Source: an uncultured Micrococcales bacterium (GTDB taxonomy: Bacteria; Actinomycetota; Actinomycetes; Actinomycetales; Microbacteriaceae). Taken from it: 12,053 nucleotides of DNA. Below the pieces are notes generated by a model. The model was not told the DNA's origin. It saw nothing but the letters and a program-made list of their open reading frames with translations, and did not search any database. The translations under genes and the position numbers were made by a program. Positions within the stretch are counted from its first letter, which is position 1; each line of letters opens with the position of its first letter. The stretch is from positions 1 to 12,053 of the forward strand of contig CAIJJH010000185.1 of assembly GCA_903820955.1 (NCBI GenBank), written 5' to 3'. Shown here in pieces: positions 5,645-12,053 of this stretch.

Positions 5645-5963
5645 GCGTCTCGGTGTCTTCGACCTGCAGAGGTTCTAGGGTGATTTTGAAACCCAAAGCG
5701 AAGGCGATGTCAACAAGTGTGCTCAGCGTTGGGTTTTTAGGTCCTTTGCCGAGAAGCCGTCTCATGTTCGAAGGCTGAACACCAAGTGCCCTCGCGAGTT
5801 CCGATTTACTTACACCTATCTCAACGCGCTTTTCGTCGAGTTGGTTCATCAACTTATCGATTAGTTTGATTTGCACGCCAAACGAATAAAAACCTCGGGC
5901 GAACTCTGGATCTTTCAAATCTTCTTCTAAGTGATCCCAGAACTTGCTTCTAAACTCAGCCAC
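5595..5963 (-). CDS. XRE-family helix-turn-helix antitoxin candidate (HigA-like)
   Basis: The start chosen is GTG at 5963-5961, because AAAGGAG lies 5 nt upstream and a strong promoter would start the transcript near 5979; the longer reading from further upstream would begin before the transcript. This gives 122 residues. Residues 1-45 include the DLKDPEFARGF segment common at the front of this antitoxin type. Residues about 45-72 form the helix-turn-helix (EIGVSKSELARALGVQPSNMRRLLG), and NPTLSTLVDIAFALGFKITLEP (77-98) is the typical following segment. It would bind DNA and, if it pairs with the plus-strand toxin candidate, neutralise it. Its promoter overlaps a palindrome, suggesting autorepression. 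The opposite orientation relative to the toxin is unusual. The last codons overlap the toxin's 3' end, so the two transcripts would be complementary there. It could also be an independent regulator. Confidence 0.8.
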   Translation of the reverse strand: MAEFRSKFWDHLEEDLKDPEFARGFYSFGVQIKLIDKLMNQLDEKRVEIGVSKSELARALGVQPSNMRRLLGKGPKNPTLSTLVDIAFALGFKITLEPLQVEDTETLMPAREGSQKDTAHQQ

Positions 5964-5976
5964 ATTGGCTCCTTTC

Positions 5977-5992
5977 GTATCTTTTATGATAC
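5977..5992. promoter_or_regulatory. Palindromic operator candidate of the XRE gene
   Basis: GTATC (5977-5981) and GATAC (5988-5992) form a perfect inverted repeat around TTTTAT. The repeat covers the -10 element and predicted transcription start of the XRE gene, the usual position for an autorepressor site of a HigA-type protein. The assignment is inferred from position and symmetry. Confidence 0.55.
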
Positions 5993-6013
5993 AGGTTGCT
6001 TTTGCTTCGTCAA
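5986..6013 (-). promoter_or_regulatory. Promoter of the XRE gene
   Basis: On the minus strand TTGACG (6013-6008) is followed, after 16 nt, by TATCAT (5991-5986). This is close to the consensus of the housekeeping sigma factor and predicts a start near 5979 with a leader of about 16 nt carrying the AAAGGAG ribosome-binding site (5975-5969). Confidence 0.65.
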
Positions 6014-6027
6014 GGTTTCGCACAGCG

Positions 6028-6062
6028 AAAAACCCCGCCACCTGCCAGGGGACGGGGTTTTT
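6028..6062 (-). terminator. Strong intrinsic terminator after the DUF4190 gene
   Basis: AAAAACCCCG (6028-6037) and CGGGGTTTTT (6053-6062) form a perfect 10-bp stem with a 15-nt loop that can itself pair CCT/AGG. Read on the minus strand it has a GC-rich stem followed by TTTTT, 33 nt after the DUF4190 stop codon, and it insulates the XRE promoter just downstream. It is symmetric, so it could also stop plus-strand transcripts. Confidence 0.85.
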
Positions 6063-6094
6063 CTACAAGGGGAAATACAGTTGACGCTTTGCTA

Positions 6095-6532
6095 CTAGTT
6101 GGTGGTTACACCAGGTGTTGCGGTTGGATCAGGCATGGGAATTGGAGGCATGATGTCTCCGCCCATAGGGCCATGTTTCAGCCAGTTGGTCTGGCCGTCG
6201 TCTGGGCCACCGAGGTGCCCACCGAAGTGGTTACCCATGGGGCCGTTGTTACCGAACTCGTAGCCGCGTGCTCGCATAGCGAAGGCTGCTACTGCTAGGG
6301 CTATCCAGCCGGCGACGGTTGCGTAACCGATGATCAAACCGGCGATGGCGGCTGGTCGGCCTGCTTCGCCTGTCTTCTTGATCTGGGCAAGAGCTATGTG
6401 ACCGGTGATGACACCGGCGACTGCACCGAAACTGGTGACAGCGGTTGCCAGCGAGACAATCGCCAGGGTGTTGAGCTTACTGAAGTCGAACTTGTTTGAG
6501 GTGACTTTTGGTGCGTTCTTTTCATCTGCCAT
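6095..6532 (-). CDS. DUF4190-type membrane protein with Gly/Met/His-rich tail
   Basis: 145 residues from an ATG at 6532-6530, with AAAGGAG 7 nt upstream (6546-6540). Two membrane helices (about 20-42 and 61-86) are joined by the conserved DUF4190 loop GHIALAQIKKTGEAGRPAAI (44-63). The following AGLIIGY begins helix 2. The N-terminal 19 residues are charged and likely cytoplasmic. After the second helix comes a low-complexity tail (90-145) rich in Gly, Pro, Met and His, with GPMG twice (97-100 and 121-124) and two GG-centred histidine patches. The function of the family is unknown; it is common in actinobacteria. The gene begins 77 nt after the tsaD stop with no terminator visible between them, so it may have its own promoter or be read from the operon; a strong terminator follows it. 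Product identity is firm, role unknown. Confidence 0.85.
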   Translation of the reverse strand: MADEKNAPKVTSNKFDFSKLNTLAIVSLATAVTSFGAVAGVITGHIALAQIKKTGEAGRPAAIAGLIIGYATVAGWIALAVAAFAMRARGYEFGNNGPMGNHFGGHLGGPDDGQTNWLKHGPMGGDIMPPIPMPDPTATPGVTTN

Positions 6533-6558
6533 AGGGGTTCTCCTTTGTTTGGCTGTTC

Positions 6559-6590
6559 ACAGTAGAGCAATAAAGTCTGAGAGAAGTCTG
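6559..6590 (-). promoter_or_regulatory. Possible promoter region of the DUF4190 gene with a direct repeat
   Basis: Plus-strand AAGTCTG occurs at 6573-6579 and again at 6584-6590, an 11-bp period, about one helix turn. On the minus strand a weak -10-like TACTGT lies at 6564-6559, placing the repeats over the -35 position where no good -35 hexamer exists. Such an arrangement is seen with activator sites of OmpR-type regulators; this is speculative. Confidence 0.25.
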
Positions 6591-6609
6591 TGTTGACGCT
6601 GAGTGGTTG

Positions 6610-8124
6610 CTAGGGAGTTTGAACCGTGGTTACGGGCAGTGTGCTGTTGGCGCCGAAGTCGAGACCTGAGGGCTTGCGGCCGGCCATGACTAGCTGAGCG
6701 CCGAGTGCGGCGATCATCGCGCCGTTATCGGTGCAGAGGCTGAAGGCAGGGATTCGCAGTTCGATGCCGTGCTCTTTGCACTTGGCTTCGGCGACTTCGC
6801 GCAGTCTTGCGTTGGCAACTACTCCCCCGCCGAGCAGCAGTCTTTTGATGTTGTGATCCAGGCAGGCGTTGATCGCTTTAGAAACTAGGACGTCGACAAC
6901 CGCTTCGCGGAACGAAGCCGCGACGTCGGGGATTGAGTAAGGCTCGTTGGCTGCTTCTTTGACCTCGACCCAGCGGGCAACCGCGGTTTTGAGGCCAGAG
7001 AACGAGAAGTCGTGACGGTGTTTCTCCATGTCTTTAGGCAGGGTTAGACCTCTTGGGAACCTGATGGCCTTGGGGTCGCCCTTGGCGGCTTGTTCGTCGA
7101 TCTTTGGGCCGCCAGGGTAGCCGAGGTCTAGGAGTCTTGCGATTTTGTCGAAGGCTTCGCCGGCGGCGTCGTCGATGGTTTCGCCGAGCAGTTCGACGTC
7201 GTCGAGGAGGTGGTTGACCTTGAGTAATGATGTGTGACCACCCGAGACGAGCAGGGCGATGGTTGGGGTTACTACCTCACCGCGTTCGAGAACGTCGACG
7301 CCTACATGGCCAACCAGGTGGTTCACGGCGTAGAGCGGTTTGCCGGTGGCGACGGCGAGCGCCTTGGCAGCGCCCACTCCAACCATCAGCGCGCCGGCGA
7401 GTCCTGGGCCGTTGGTCACAGCTATGGCATCAAGCTCACTGAGCTCAATCTGAGCCTCTTTGAGTGCCTTCTCTAGGGTCGGTTGCAGGGCTTCGAGGTG
7501 GGCGCGTGCGGCGATCTCTGGCACCACACCGCCGAAGCGGGCGTGGAGGTCCATGCTGCTCGAAATCACGTTGGCGAGCAGGGTGTTGCCGCGCACGATG
7601 CCGATGCCGGTTTCGTCGCAGGAAGACTCGATGCCGAGCACGAGCGGCTGGTTGGTGTTTTGCATCTGGAGTTTTAGGCGCATGACCCAGGCGTCGACGT
7701 CGGCCGGCTGGTAGTAGCGCTTGCGGGTGTCGATGTGTTCGAAGCCGAGGCTCAGGTAGAGACCTTGGGCAACCTGGTTGTCGGCGCGCACCTCTAAGAA
7801 GATCTCTTCGGCGTTTTGGTTGCGCGCTTCTTCGATGAGACGTTCGAGAAGCTGTTTGCCGTAGCCCTTGCCTCTTGAGTCTTGGCTGATGGCGATGGTC
7901 TGGATATCGGCCTGTGGGCTGTCTTGCAGCTTGGCTAGACCGCCATAGCCGATCAGGTTCTCTTCTTCTGGGGCATCGAAGGCAACGAAGTAGCTCGTGT
8001 GAGGGCCGTTGAGTTCGAAGCGCATCGAGTCTTCGGGCCAGGCGTCTGTCGGGAAGCTCGCGTTTTCGAGTTGCATGATTCTCGCGAGGTCGGCCTCGGT
8101 GGCGAGTCTTAGGTGGAGGGTCAT
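6610..8124 (-). CDS. tsaD: Fused N-acetyltransferase (RimI-like) and tRNA t6A threonylcarbamoyltransferase TsaD
   Basis: 504 residues from an ATG at 8124. Residues 1-152 are a GNAT acetyltransferase of RimI type, with the acetyl-CoA loop [18 protein letters not shown] (83-100) and [19 protein letters not shown] (110-128); RimI acetylates the N-terminus of ribosomal protein S18. Residues about 158-504 are TsaD: ESSCDETG (166-173), [18 protein letters not shown] (194-211), the metal-binding NHLVGH (H269, H273), SGGHTSLL (294-301), FSFSGLKTA (373-381), [11 protein letters not shown] (432-442) and CTDNGAMIA with metal ligand D466. TsaD transfers the threonylcarbamoyl group to A37 of ANN-decoding tRNAs. 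The two proteins are separate in E. coli; joining them is known in some actinobacteria. The ATG overlaps the tsaB stop by 4 nt, and TsaD works together with TsaB and TsaE. No frameshift or missing key residue was seen. Confidence 0.95.
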   Translation of the reverse strand: MTLHLRLATEADLARIMQLENASFPTDAWPEDSMRFELNGPHTSYFVAFDAPEEENLIGYGGLAKLQDSPQADIQTIAISQDSRGKGYGKQLLERLIEEARNQNAEEIFLEVRADNQVAQGLYLSLGFEHIDTRKRYYQPADVDAWVMRLKLQMQNTNQPLVLGIESSCDETGIGIVRGNTLLANVISSSMDLHARFGGVVPEIAARAHLEALQPTLEKALKEAQIELSELDAIAVTNGPGLAGALMVGVGAAKALAVATGKPLYAVNHLVGHVGVDVLERGEVVTPTIALLVSGGHTSLLKVNHLLDDVELLGETIDDAAGEAFDKIARLLDLGYPGGPKIDEQAAKGDPKAIRFPRGLTLPKDMEKHRHDFSFSGLKTAVARWVEVKEAANEPYSIPDVAASFREAVVDVLVSKAINACLDHNIKRLLLGGGVVANARLREVAEAKCKEHGIELRIPAFSLCTDNGAMIAALGAQLVMAGRKPSGLDFGANSTLPVTTVQTP

Positions 8125-8765
8125 CCGCTGACCGCCTTGCCGAAGCGTTGGTTCGGTTTTGGCTCAACCGCATCGGCCGCTCTCAGGTATAGCGCCGAGG
8201 TGTCGGCGTCTAGCCGGTTGGCCTTTTGGAGGTTGTGGGCGAGGAGGCCGAGGTCGCTTGCGCGCATTGGGGACTTGGCCTGCACGGTGACGAGGTTTTG
8301 CTCTTTGAGCAGTTCTTCGAGGTCTTGTGGTTTGTTCACGGCTGGTCCGTGAGTCCTGACTGGCACGCCGTCCTGGTCGAGGCCTTCATAGATCGCCCAG
8401 TAGACCTCTTTGCGCCTGGCGTCGGCGGTGACCAGCAGCGGTTGGGTTTCGCCGTGGGTTAGTTCGTTGAACGCGATGGCGTCGAGGCTTGAGATTCCGA
8501 AGAGCTTGGCTCCAACTCCCGCGGCAAACATGGTTGCGGCGGCAATGCCAACGCGGAGGCCGGTGAACGGTGCTGGTCCGCGGCCGGCAACAACCACTTT
8601 GATCTGGCTGGGCTTGGTGTCGGTGGTGGAAAGAATTTTGGCGATGGTTTCGCCGATCACCTCGGCGTGACGCATGTTGTCGTCCACGGTGATTTCGGCT
8701 CGAACCACACCGTCTTCGATAAGTGCGACGCTGGTGCCTGCTGAGGTGTCGATGCTAAGGATCAT
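8121..8765 (-). CDS. tsaB: tRNA t6A biosynthesis protein TsaB
   Basis: 214 residues from an ATG at 8765, usual for the family. The ASKHA-fold opening [19 protein letters not shown] (1-19), the hallmark [15 protein letters not shown] (61-75), [13 protein letters not shown] (115-127) and a closing [12 protein letters not shown] (191-202) identify TsaB. It does not catalyse itself; it is the scaffold and dimer partner that holds TsaD and contacts TsaE. It overlaps tsaE upstream by 4 nt and the rimI-tsaD fusion downstream by 4 nt, consistent with coupled translation of complex subunits. Confidence 0.95.
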   Translation of the reverse strand: MILSIDTSAGTSVALIEDGVVRAEITVDDNMRHAEVIGETIAKILSTTDTKPSQIKVVVAGRGPAPFTGLRVGIAAATMFAAGVGAKLFGISSLDAIAFNELTHGETQPLLVTADARRKEVYWAIYEGLDQDGVPVRTHGPAVNKPQDLEELLKEQNLVTVQAKSPMRASDLGLLAHNLQKANRLDADTSALYLRAADAVEPKPNQRFGKAVSG

Positions 8766-9226
8766 TCGATGCCTCGCTCTTGCCAGGCAGGTCCGTGGCC
8801 GGTCACGGTGACGATTCTGGAGTCGTCCTCGTTGGTTCTATCAAGTTCGATGTCTAGCCATGAGTCGACCAGTTCGTCGGTGAAGCCGCGGCCCCATTCG
8901 ACCAGGACGATGCTGCGCTCGATGTCGATGTCGAGGTCGTCAAATTCGGCAGGGCTGCTGAGCCGGTAGGCATCGACGTGAACCAGTGGGGCTTCGCCGT
9001 TTTCTCGCTGGTGCGTGCGGGCAATTACGAAGGTCGGGCTCGAAACCGTGCCGATCGTGCCAAGGCCCTCGCCAACCCCGCGAGTGAGGGTGGTCTTGCC
9101 GGCACCGAGCGGCCCGGTCAGCAAAACCAGGTCTCCAGCCTTGAGGTTATTGGCCAGGCGCAACCCGAACTCGTGCATCTGTTCTGGGGTTGAAACTTTC
9201 AGACGCTCGATAACTCGAGCGGTCAT
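8762..9226 (-). CDS. tsaE: tRNA t6A biosynthesis ATPase TsaE
   Basis: 154 residues from an ATG at 9226, overlapping the end of alr by 4 nt. The P-loop is GPLGAGKTT (38-46), followed by the family motif VSSPTFVI (61-68), HVDAYRL (83-89) and VEWG (109-112), all characteristic of this small ATPase. TsaE binds and hydrolyses ATP to recycle the TsaB-TsaD complex during t6A formation. It is cytoplasmic. The position next to tsaB agrees with function. Confidence 0.95.
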   Translation of the reverse strand: MTARVIERLKVSTPEQMHEFGLRLANNLKAGDLVLLTGPLGAGKTTLTRGVGEGLGTIGTVSSPTFVIARTHQRENGEAPLVHVDAYRLSSPAEFDDLDIDIERSIVLVEWGRGFTDELVDSWLDIELDRTNEDDSRIVTVTGHGPAWQERGIE

Positions 9227-10332
9227 TTGCCGCCACCGACATAGACGCGCTTGAAGCGGCCGCCCATTCGAGTCACGATTTCGTAGTTAATTGTTCCCGC
9301 GGCATCGGCGAGGTCGTCAACGCTCGGGTGACCCTTGGCTGGGTCGCCAAACAGCACGACGTCGTCGCCAACTTGAACGTTGTCGTCACCAATATCGAGC
9401 ACGAACTGATCCATCGCGATGCGGCTGAGAATTGGGTAGCTTTTGCCATTGATGCTGACGTGAGCCTTGCCACTCGCGTTGCGAGGCAAACCTTCGGCAT
9501 AACCAATCGGCACGAGCGCCAGAGTGGTCTCGCGCTCGGTGACGTGCTGGTAACCATAAGAAACACCGGTGCCGGCAGGAACCCGCTTGAGCTGAGAAAC
9601 CTTGGCCGAAGCGGTCATGGCTGGGCGCAGGCCATACTCGGCAGCTCGGTTGGATGAGAACGGGTCGAGGCCGTAAATCGCGATACCCACCCGAATCATG
9701 CCAAAGTGCGCGCTCGGGTAGGCGAGGCTGCCGTCGCTCGCGGTCAGGTGAGCGAACTCGTAATCGATGCCCATTCCTTCGGCAACGGCCAAGGCTGCCT
9801 TGAAAAGCTCGACCTGGCGCAGGTCTTCGGCTTCACCGGTTGAACTCAGGTGACTGAAGATTCCGATAACCGAAACCTTGCCGGTTTCGACGGCATTCTT
9901 GGTTGCCTCAAGTAGCGCAGGCCACTCGTCAATCGTTGAACCGTTGCGGCCAAGGCCGGTGTCGATCTTGAGGTGAACGTGAGCAGTCTCGCCACTAACC
10001 TCGGCGGCGGCCAAAGCCTTGGCCAACTGAGACACATTGGCAATACCCAAATCGATGTCGTTGGCAACCGCTGCGACAAAATCGTCTTCTGGGTCGTGCA
10101 ACCATGCCAACACGGCCGCTTTGACTCCGGCCTCGCGCAAAAGCAAACCCTCGGAAACATCGGCAACCGCAAAACCACCGCAACCGGCAGCTTCGAGAGC
10201 CTTGGCAACCTCAACCATTCCGTGGCCGTAGGCGTTTGCCTTGATCACCGGCAACACCGCAGCCTCGGTGCGGGCCAGCATCGTCTTGTAGTTGTGAACG
10301 ATTGCGTCGAGGTCGATGGTCAGCGTTCTCAT
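9223..10332 (-). CDS. alr: Alanine racemase
   Basis: 369 residues from an ATG at 10332, standard length. The fold-type III PLP site is intact: K31 in VIKANAYGHG (29-38) forms the Schiff base and Y259 in GTGVSYGY (254-261) is the opposing base. HLKIDTGLGRNG (120-131), FSHLSSTGE (159-167), GMIRVGIAIYG (211-221), VPIGYAEGLPR (274-284) and MDQFVLDIG (307-315) are also in place. It converts L-alanine to D-alanine for peptidoglycan precursors. It overlaps acpS upstream and tsaE downstream by 4 nt each, so all are expected on one transcript. No anomaly was seen. Confidence 0.96.
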   Translation of the reverse strand: MRTLTIDLDAIVHNYKTMLARTEAAVLPVIKANAYGHGMVEVAKALEAAGCGGFAVADVSEGLLLREAGVKAAVLAWLHDPEDDFVAAVANDIDLGIANVSQLAKALAAAEVSGETAHVHLKIDTGLGRNGSTIDEWPALLEATKNAVETGKVSVIGIFSHLSSTGEAEDLRQVELFKAALAVAEGMGIDYEFAHLTASDGSLAYPSAHFGMIRVGIAIYGLDPFSSNRAAEYGLRPAMTASAKVSQLKRVPAGTGVSYGYQHVTERETTLALVPIGYAEGLPRNASGKAHVSINGKSYPILSRIAMDQFVLDIGDDNVQVGDDVVLFGDPAKGHPSVDDLADAAGTINYEIVTRMGGRFKRVYVGGGK

Positions 10333-10679
10333 GACTCGGCCACCACAAAAGCTATCGCCGAACCGGCGTCGTGACTTATCGAAAGGTGCAGAGAGTTGAT
10401 TCCGCGACCCGAAACGAAGGAAGCGGTCGATCCGGAGGTGGCAATCGAAGGCTTGCCCAGCGCGTCCTTGGAGACAACAACCTCATGCCATTTCAATCCG
10501 GACGGATCCCCAACGGCCTTTATAAGAGCCTCCTTGGCGGCAAAGCGTCCGGCGAGTGATTCAACCGAACCCTCGCGCTCAGACTCGGCGAAGATCTTCG
10601 AAACCAGCTCGGGTGTCTTGGCGATTGCGCGCTCAAACCTGGCCAGATCGACCAGGTCAACGCCGACGCCCATGATCAT
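10329..10679 (-). CDS. acpS: Holo-[acyl-carrier-protein] synthase
   Basis: 116 residues from the ATG at 10679-10677; a second ATG two codons on (10673-10671) is an equally possible start. VGVDLVDLARFE (5-16) carries the magnesium ligand D8, and LAGRFAAKEALIKAVG (42-57) carries the ligand E50 and the conserved KEA helix. LHLSISHDAGSAIAFVV (97-113) closes the fold. The enzyme moves 4'-phosphopantetheine from CoA to the serine of acyl carrier protein, activating fatty-acid synthesis. It starts 3 nt after the glmS stop and overlaps alr by 4 nt. Confidence 0.95.
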   Translation of the reverse strand: MIMGVGVDLVDLARFERAIAKTPELVSKIFAESEREGSVESLAGRFAAKEALIKAVGDPSGLKWHEVVVSKDALGKPSIATSGSTASFVSGRGINSLHLSISHDAGSAIAFVVAES

Positions 10680-10682
10680 GAT

Positions 10683-12053
10683 CTACTCGACCGTCACCGA
10701 CTTGGCAAGGTTGCGCGGCTGGTCAACGTCGAGCCCCTTAGCCGTCGAGAGTGCCAGAGCAAAAGCCTGCAGTGGAATAACGGTCAGAATTGCGGCAAAC
10801 ATTGGGTCGCTCTGCGGCACGAAGATGACGTGCTCGGCGTAGTCGGCAACGGTTGGATCGCCCTCTTCGGCAATCGCGATAACCCGAGCACCGCGAGCGC
10901 GAATCTCCTGAATATTCGAGATCACCTTTTGCTGCAGTGAATCGGCATCGCGAGGCGATGGCACGATCACGATAACCGGCTGACCTTCTTCAATCAGAGC
11001 GATCGGCCCGTGCTTCAACTCACCGGCGGCAAAGCCTTCGGCGTGAATGTAGGCGAGCTCCTTAAGTTTTAGAGCGCCCTCCATGGCAACCGGGAACCCG
11101 ACGTTTCGGCCCAGGAACAAGATCGACTTGGCGTTGGCCATCGCAGAACCCAAGTCAGAAGCCTGGTCAAGATTCTCAAGAACCTCGGCAACGCGCTTAG
11201 GCATCTTCATCAGGTCTGTTCCGAGGGCATTCAGCTCAGCAGCTGGCACAACCCCGCGCACCTGCCCCAAGAAAAGCCCGAGCAGGTAACCCGCGGTGAT
11301 CTGCGCTGTCAAAGCCTTGGTCGATGCCACGGCAACCTCAGGGCCGGCGTGGGTGTAAATCACTGCGTCAGACTCACGTGCCAAAGTTGCGCCCTGAGTG
11401 TTGCAGATAGCCAAAACCTTTGCGCCAAGCTCCTTGGCATAACGGGTGGCCATCAGGGTGTCCATGGTCTCACCAGACTGAGAAATCGCGACAACCAAAG
11501 TGTTTGGCGTAACGATCGGGCTGCGGTAGCGGAACTCGTGCGAAAGCTCAACCTGGACCGGAATTCGCGACCACTTCTCGATGCCATACTTCGCGATGTC
11601 GCCCGCATAAGAAGCAGTGCCGCAAGCAACGATGATGATTCGATCAATTGCGCGGATGTCGTCATGGGAGAGGTTGTCCATCTCGGCCAAAGTGACCAAG
11701 CCATCGGCGTCCAAGCGACCCATCAGGGTGTCACCAACCGCCTGAGGCTGGTCGGCGATTTCCTTCGCCATGAACGAAGACCAACCACCCTTCGAAGCCG
11801 CCGAGGCGTCCCAGTCAACCGAGAATTCTTCGAAAGTAGCCGGCTTACCGTCGAAGCCGTAAACCTCAACCGAATCAGCCTTTAGAACGACGATCTCGTC
11901 CTGACCAACCGAAACGGCGCGCTTGGTGAACTCAACGAAAGCGGCAACGTCTGAACCCAAGAAGTTTTCGCCATCGCCCAAACCGATAACCAAAGGAGCG
12001 TTTCGGCGAGCGGCCAAGACAACATCTGGCTGGTCTTCGTGAATAACAAGAAT
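10683..12053 (-). CDS. glmS: Glutamine-fructose-6-phosphate aminotransferase (isomerizing), 5' end outside window
   Basis: 456 residues are visible, reading in frame from the window edge (ILVIHEDQPDVVLAARRNAP); the full protein is normally about 610, so roughly the first 150 residues, including the catalytic N-terminal cysteine, lie outside. The visible part begins in the glutaminase domain (ARRNAPLVIGLGDGENFLGSD), then has the first SIS domain (IIIVACGTASYAGDIAKY, AISQSGETMDTLMA, ESDAVIYTHAGPEVAVASTK) and the second (GRNVGFPVAMEGALKLKELA, HAEGFAAGELKHGPIAL). It ends with the family signature DQPRNLAKSVTVE. It makes glucosamine-6-phosphate for UDP-GlcNAc and the cell wall. It is the first visible gene of the operon that continues with acpS 3 nt downstream. 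The promoter and any leader regulation are outside the window. Confidence 0.96.
   Translation of the reverse strand: MLVIHEDQPDVVLAARRNAPLVIGLGDGENFLGSDVAAFVEFTKRAVSVGQDEIVVLKADSVEVYGFDGKPATFEEFSVDWDASAASKGGWSSFMAKEIADQPQAVGDTLMGRLDADGLVTLAEMDNLSHDDIRAIDRIIIVACGTASYAGDIAKYGIEKWSRIPVQVELSHEFRYRSPIVTPNTLVVAISQSGETMDTLMATRYAKELGAKVLAICNTQGATLARESDAVIYTHAGPEVAVASTKALTAQITAGYLLGLFLGQVRGVVPAAELNALGTDLMKMPKRVAEVLENLDQASDLGSAMANAKSILFLGRNVGFPVAMEGALKLKELAYIHAEGFAAGELKHGPIALIEEGQPVIVIVPSPRDADSLQQKVISNIQEIRARGARVIAIAEEGDPTVADYAEHVIFVPQSDPMFAAILTVIPLQAFALALSTAKGLDVDQPRNLAKSVTVE

Noticed and set aside
7445..8173. 242-codon minus-strand frame overlapping rimI-tsaD and tsaB
   Set aside because: Arginine/proline-rich composition typical of a shifted frame in a G+C-rich gene; the true frame has all RimI and TsaD motifs.
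9273..9566. Additional open frames inside alr, acpS and glmS
   Set aside because: All are shadows in other frames or strands of genes whose catalytic motifs are complete.

Overview
The window looks like a chromosomal segment of a high- to moderate-G+C actinobacterium, most plausibly a small-genome member of the Microbacteriaceae. This rests on the gene order glmS-acpS-alr-tsaE-tsaB-(rimI-tsaD), the actinobacterial THUMP-like methyltransferase tail, the DUF4190 membrane protein, and family resemblance. It is an inference; no rRNA or other marker gene is present.

Layout. (1) Bases 1-548, plus strand: the 3' end of a class I SAM-dependent methyltransferase with a C-terminal THUMP-like domain. 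(2) Bases 549-4157, minus strand: a partly decayed RHS/YD-repeat polymorphic-toxin locus. Read in the direction of transcription (right to left) it holds: a signal peptide plus the first residues of a secreted RHS protein, broken after about 75 codons; directly abutting in another frame, a short hydrophobic/amphipathic segment like the post-core region of an RHS protein; a four-helix membrane protein overlapping it by 4 nt (candidate immunity gene); a detached RHS core tip carrying a GIY-YIG nuclease domain; and a leucine-rich-repeat-like protein overlapping that tip (candidate immunity gene). The long shell-forming YD-repeat body expected of a working RHS toxin is absent. (3) Bases 4177-5136, minus: an intact Gfo/Idh/MocA-family oxidoreductase. 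(4) Bases 5204-5963: a convergent, 3'-overlapping pair of a HigB/RelE-like toxin candidate (plus) and an XRE-family antitoxin candidate (minus). The latter has a clear promoter, overlapping operator and RBS. (5) Bases 6028-6532: a DUF4190 membrane protein followed by a strong intrinsic terminator. (6) Bases 6610-12053, minus: a tightly packed housekeeping operon of glmS (5' end outside the window), acpS, alr, tsaE, tsaB and a rimI-tsaD fusion. The downstream junctions share 4-nt overlaps.

How it works together. The operon couples cell-wall precursor supply (GlmS, Alr) and acyl-carrier-protein activation (AcpS) with the bacterial t6A tRNA modification proteins TsaE, TsaB and TsaD, plus an N-terminal acetyltransferase. 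The stretch from about 549 to 6060 behaves like an accessory island between conserved genes: competition toxins, candidate immunity genes and a toxin-antitoxin-like pair, around one metabolic oxidoreductase. The most interesting material is the RHS region. It seems to preserve both a deletion scar joining the beginning and end of an RHS gene and a displaced spare toxin/immunity cassette. The unusual convergent arrangement of the toxin-antitoxin pair is the other point of interest.
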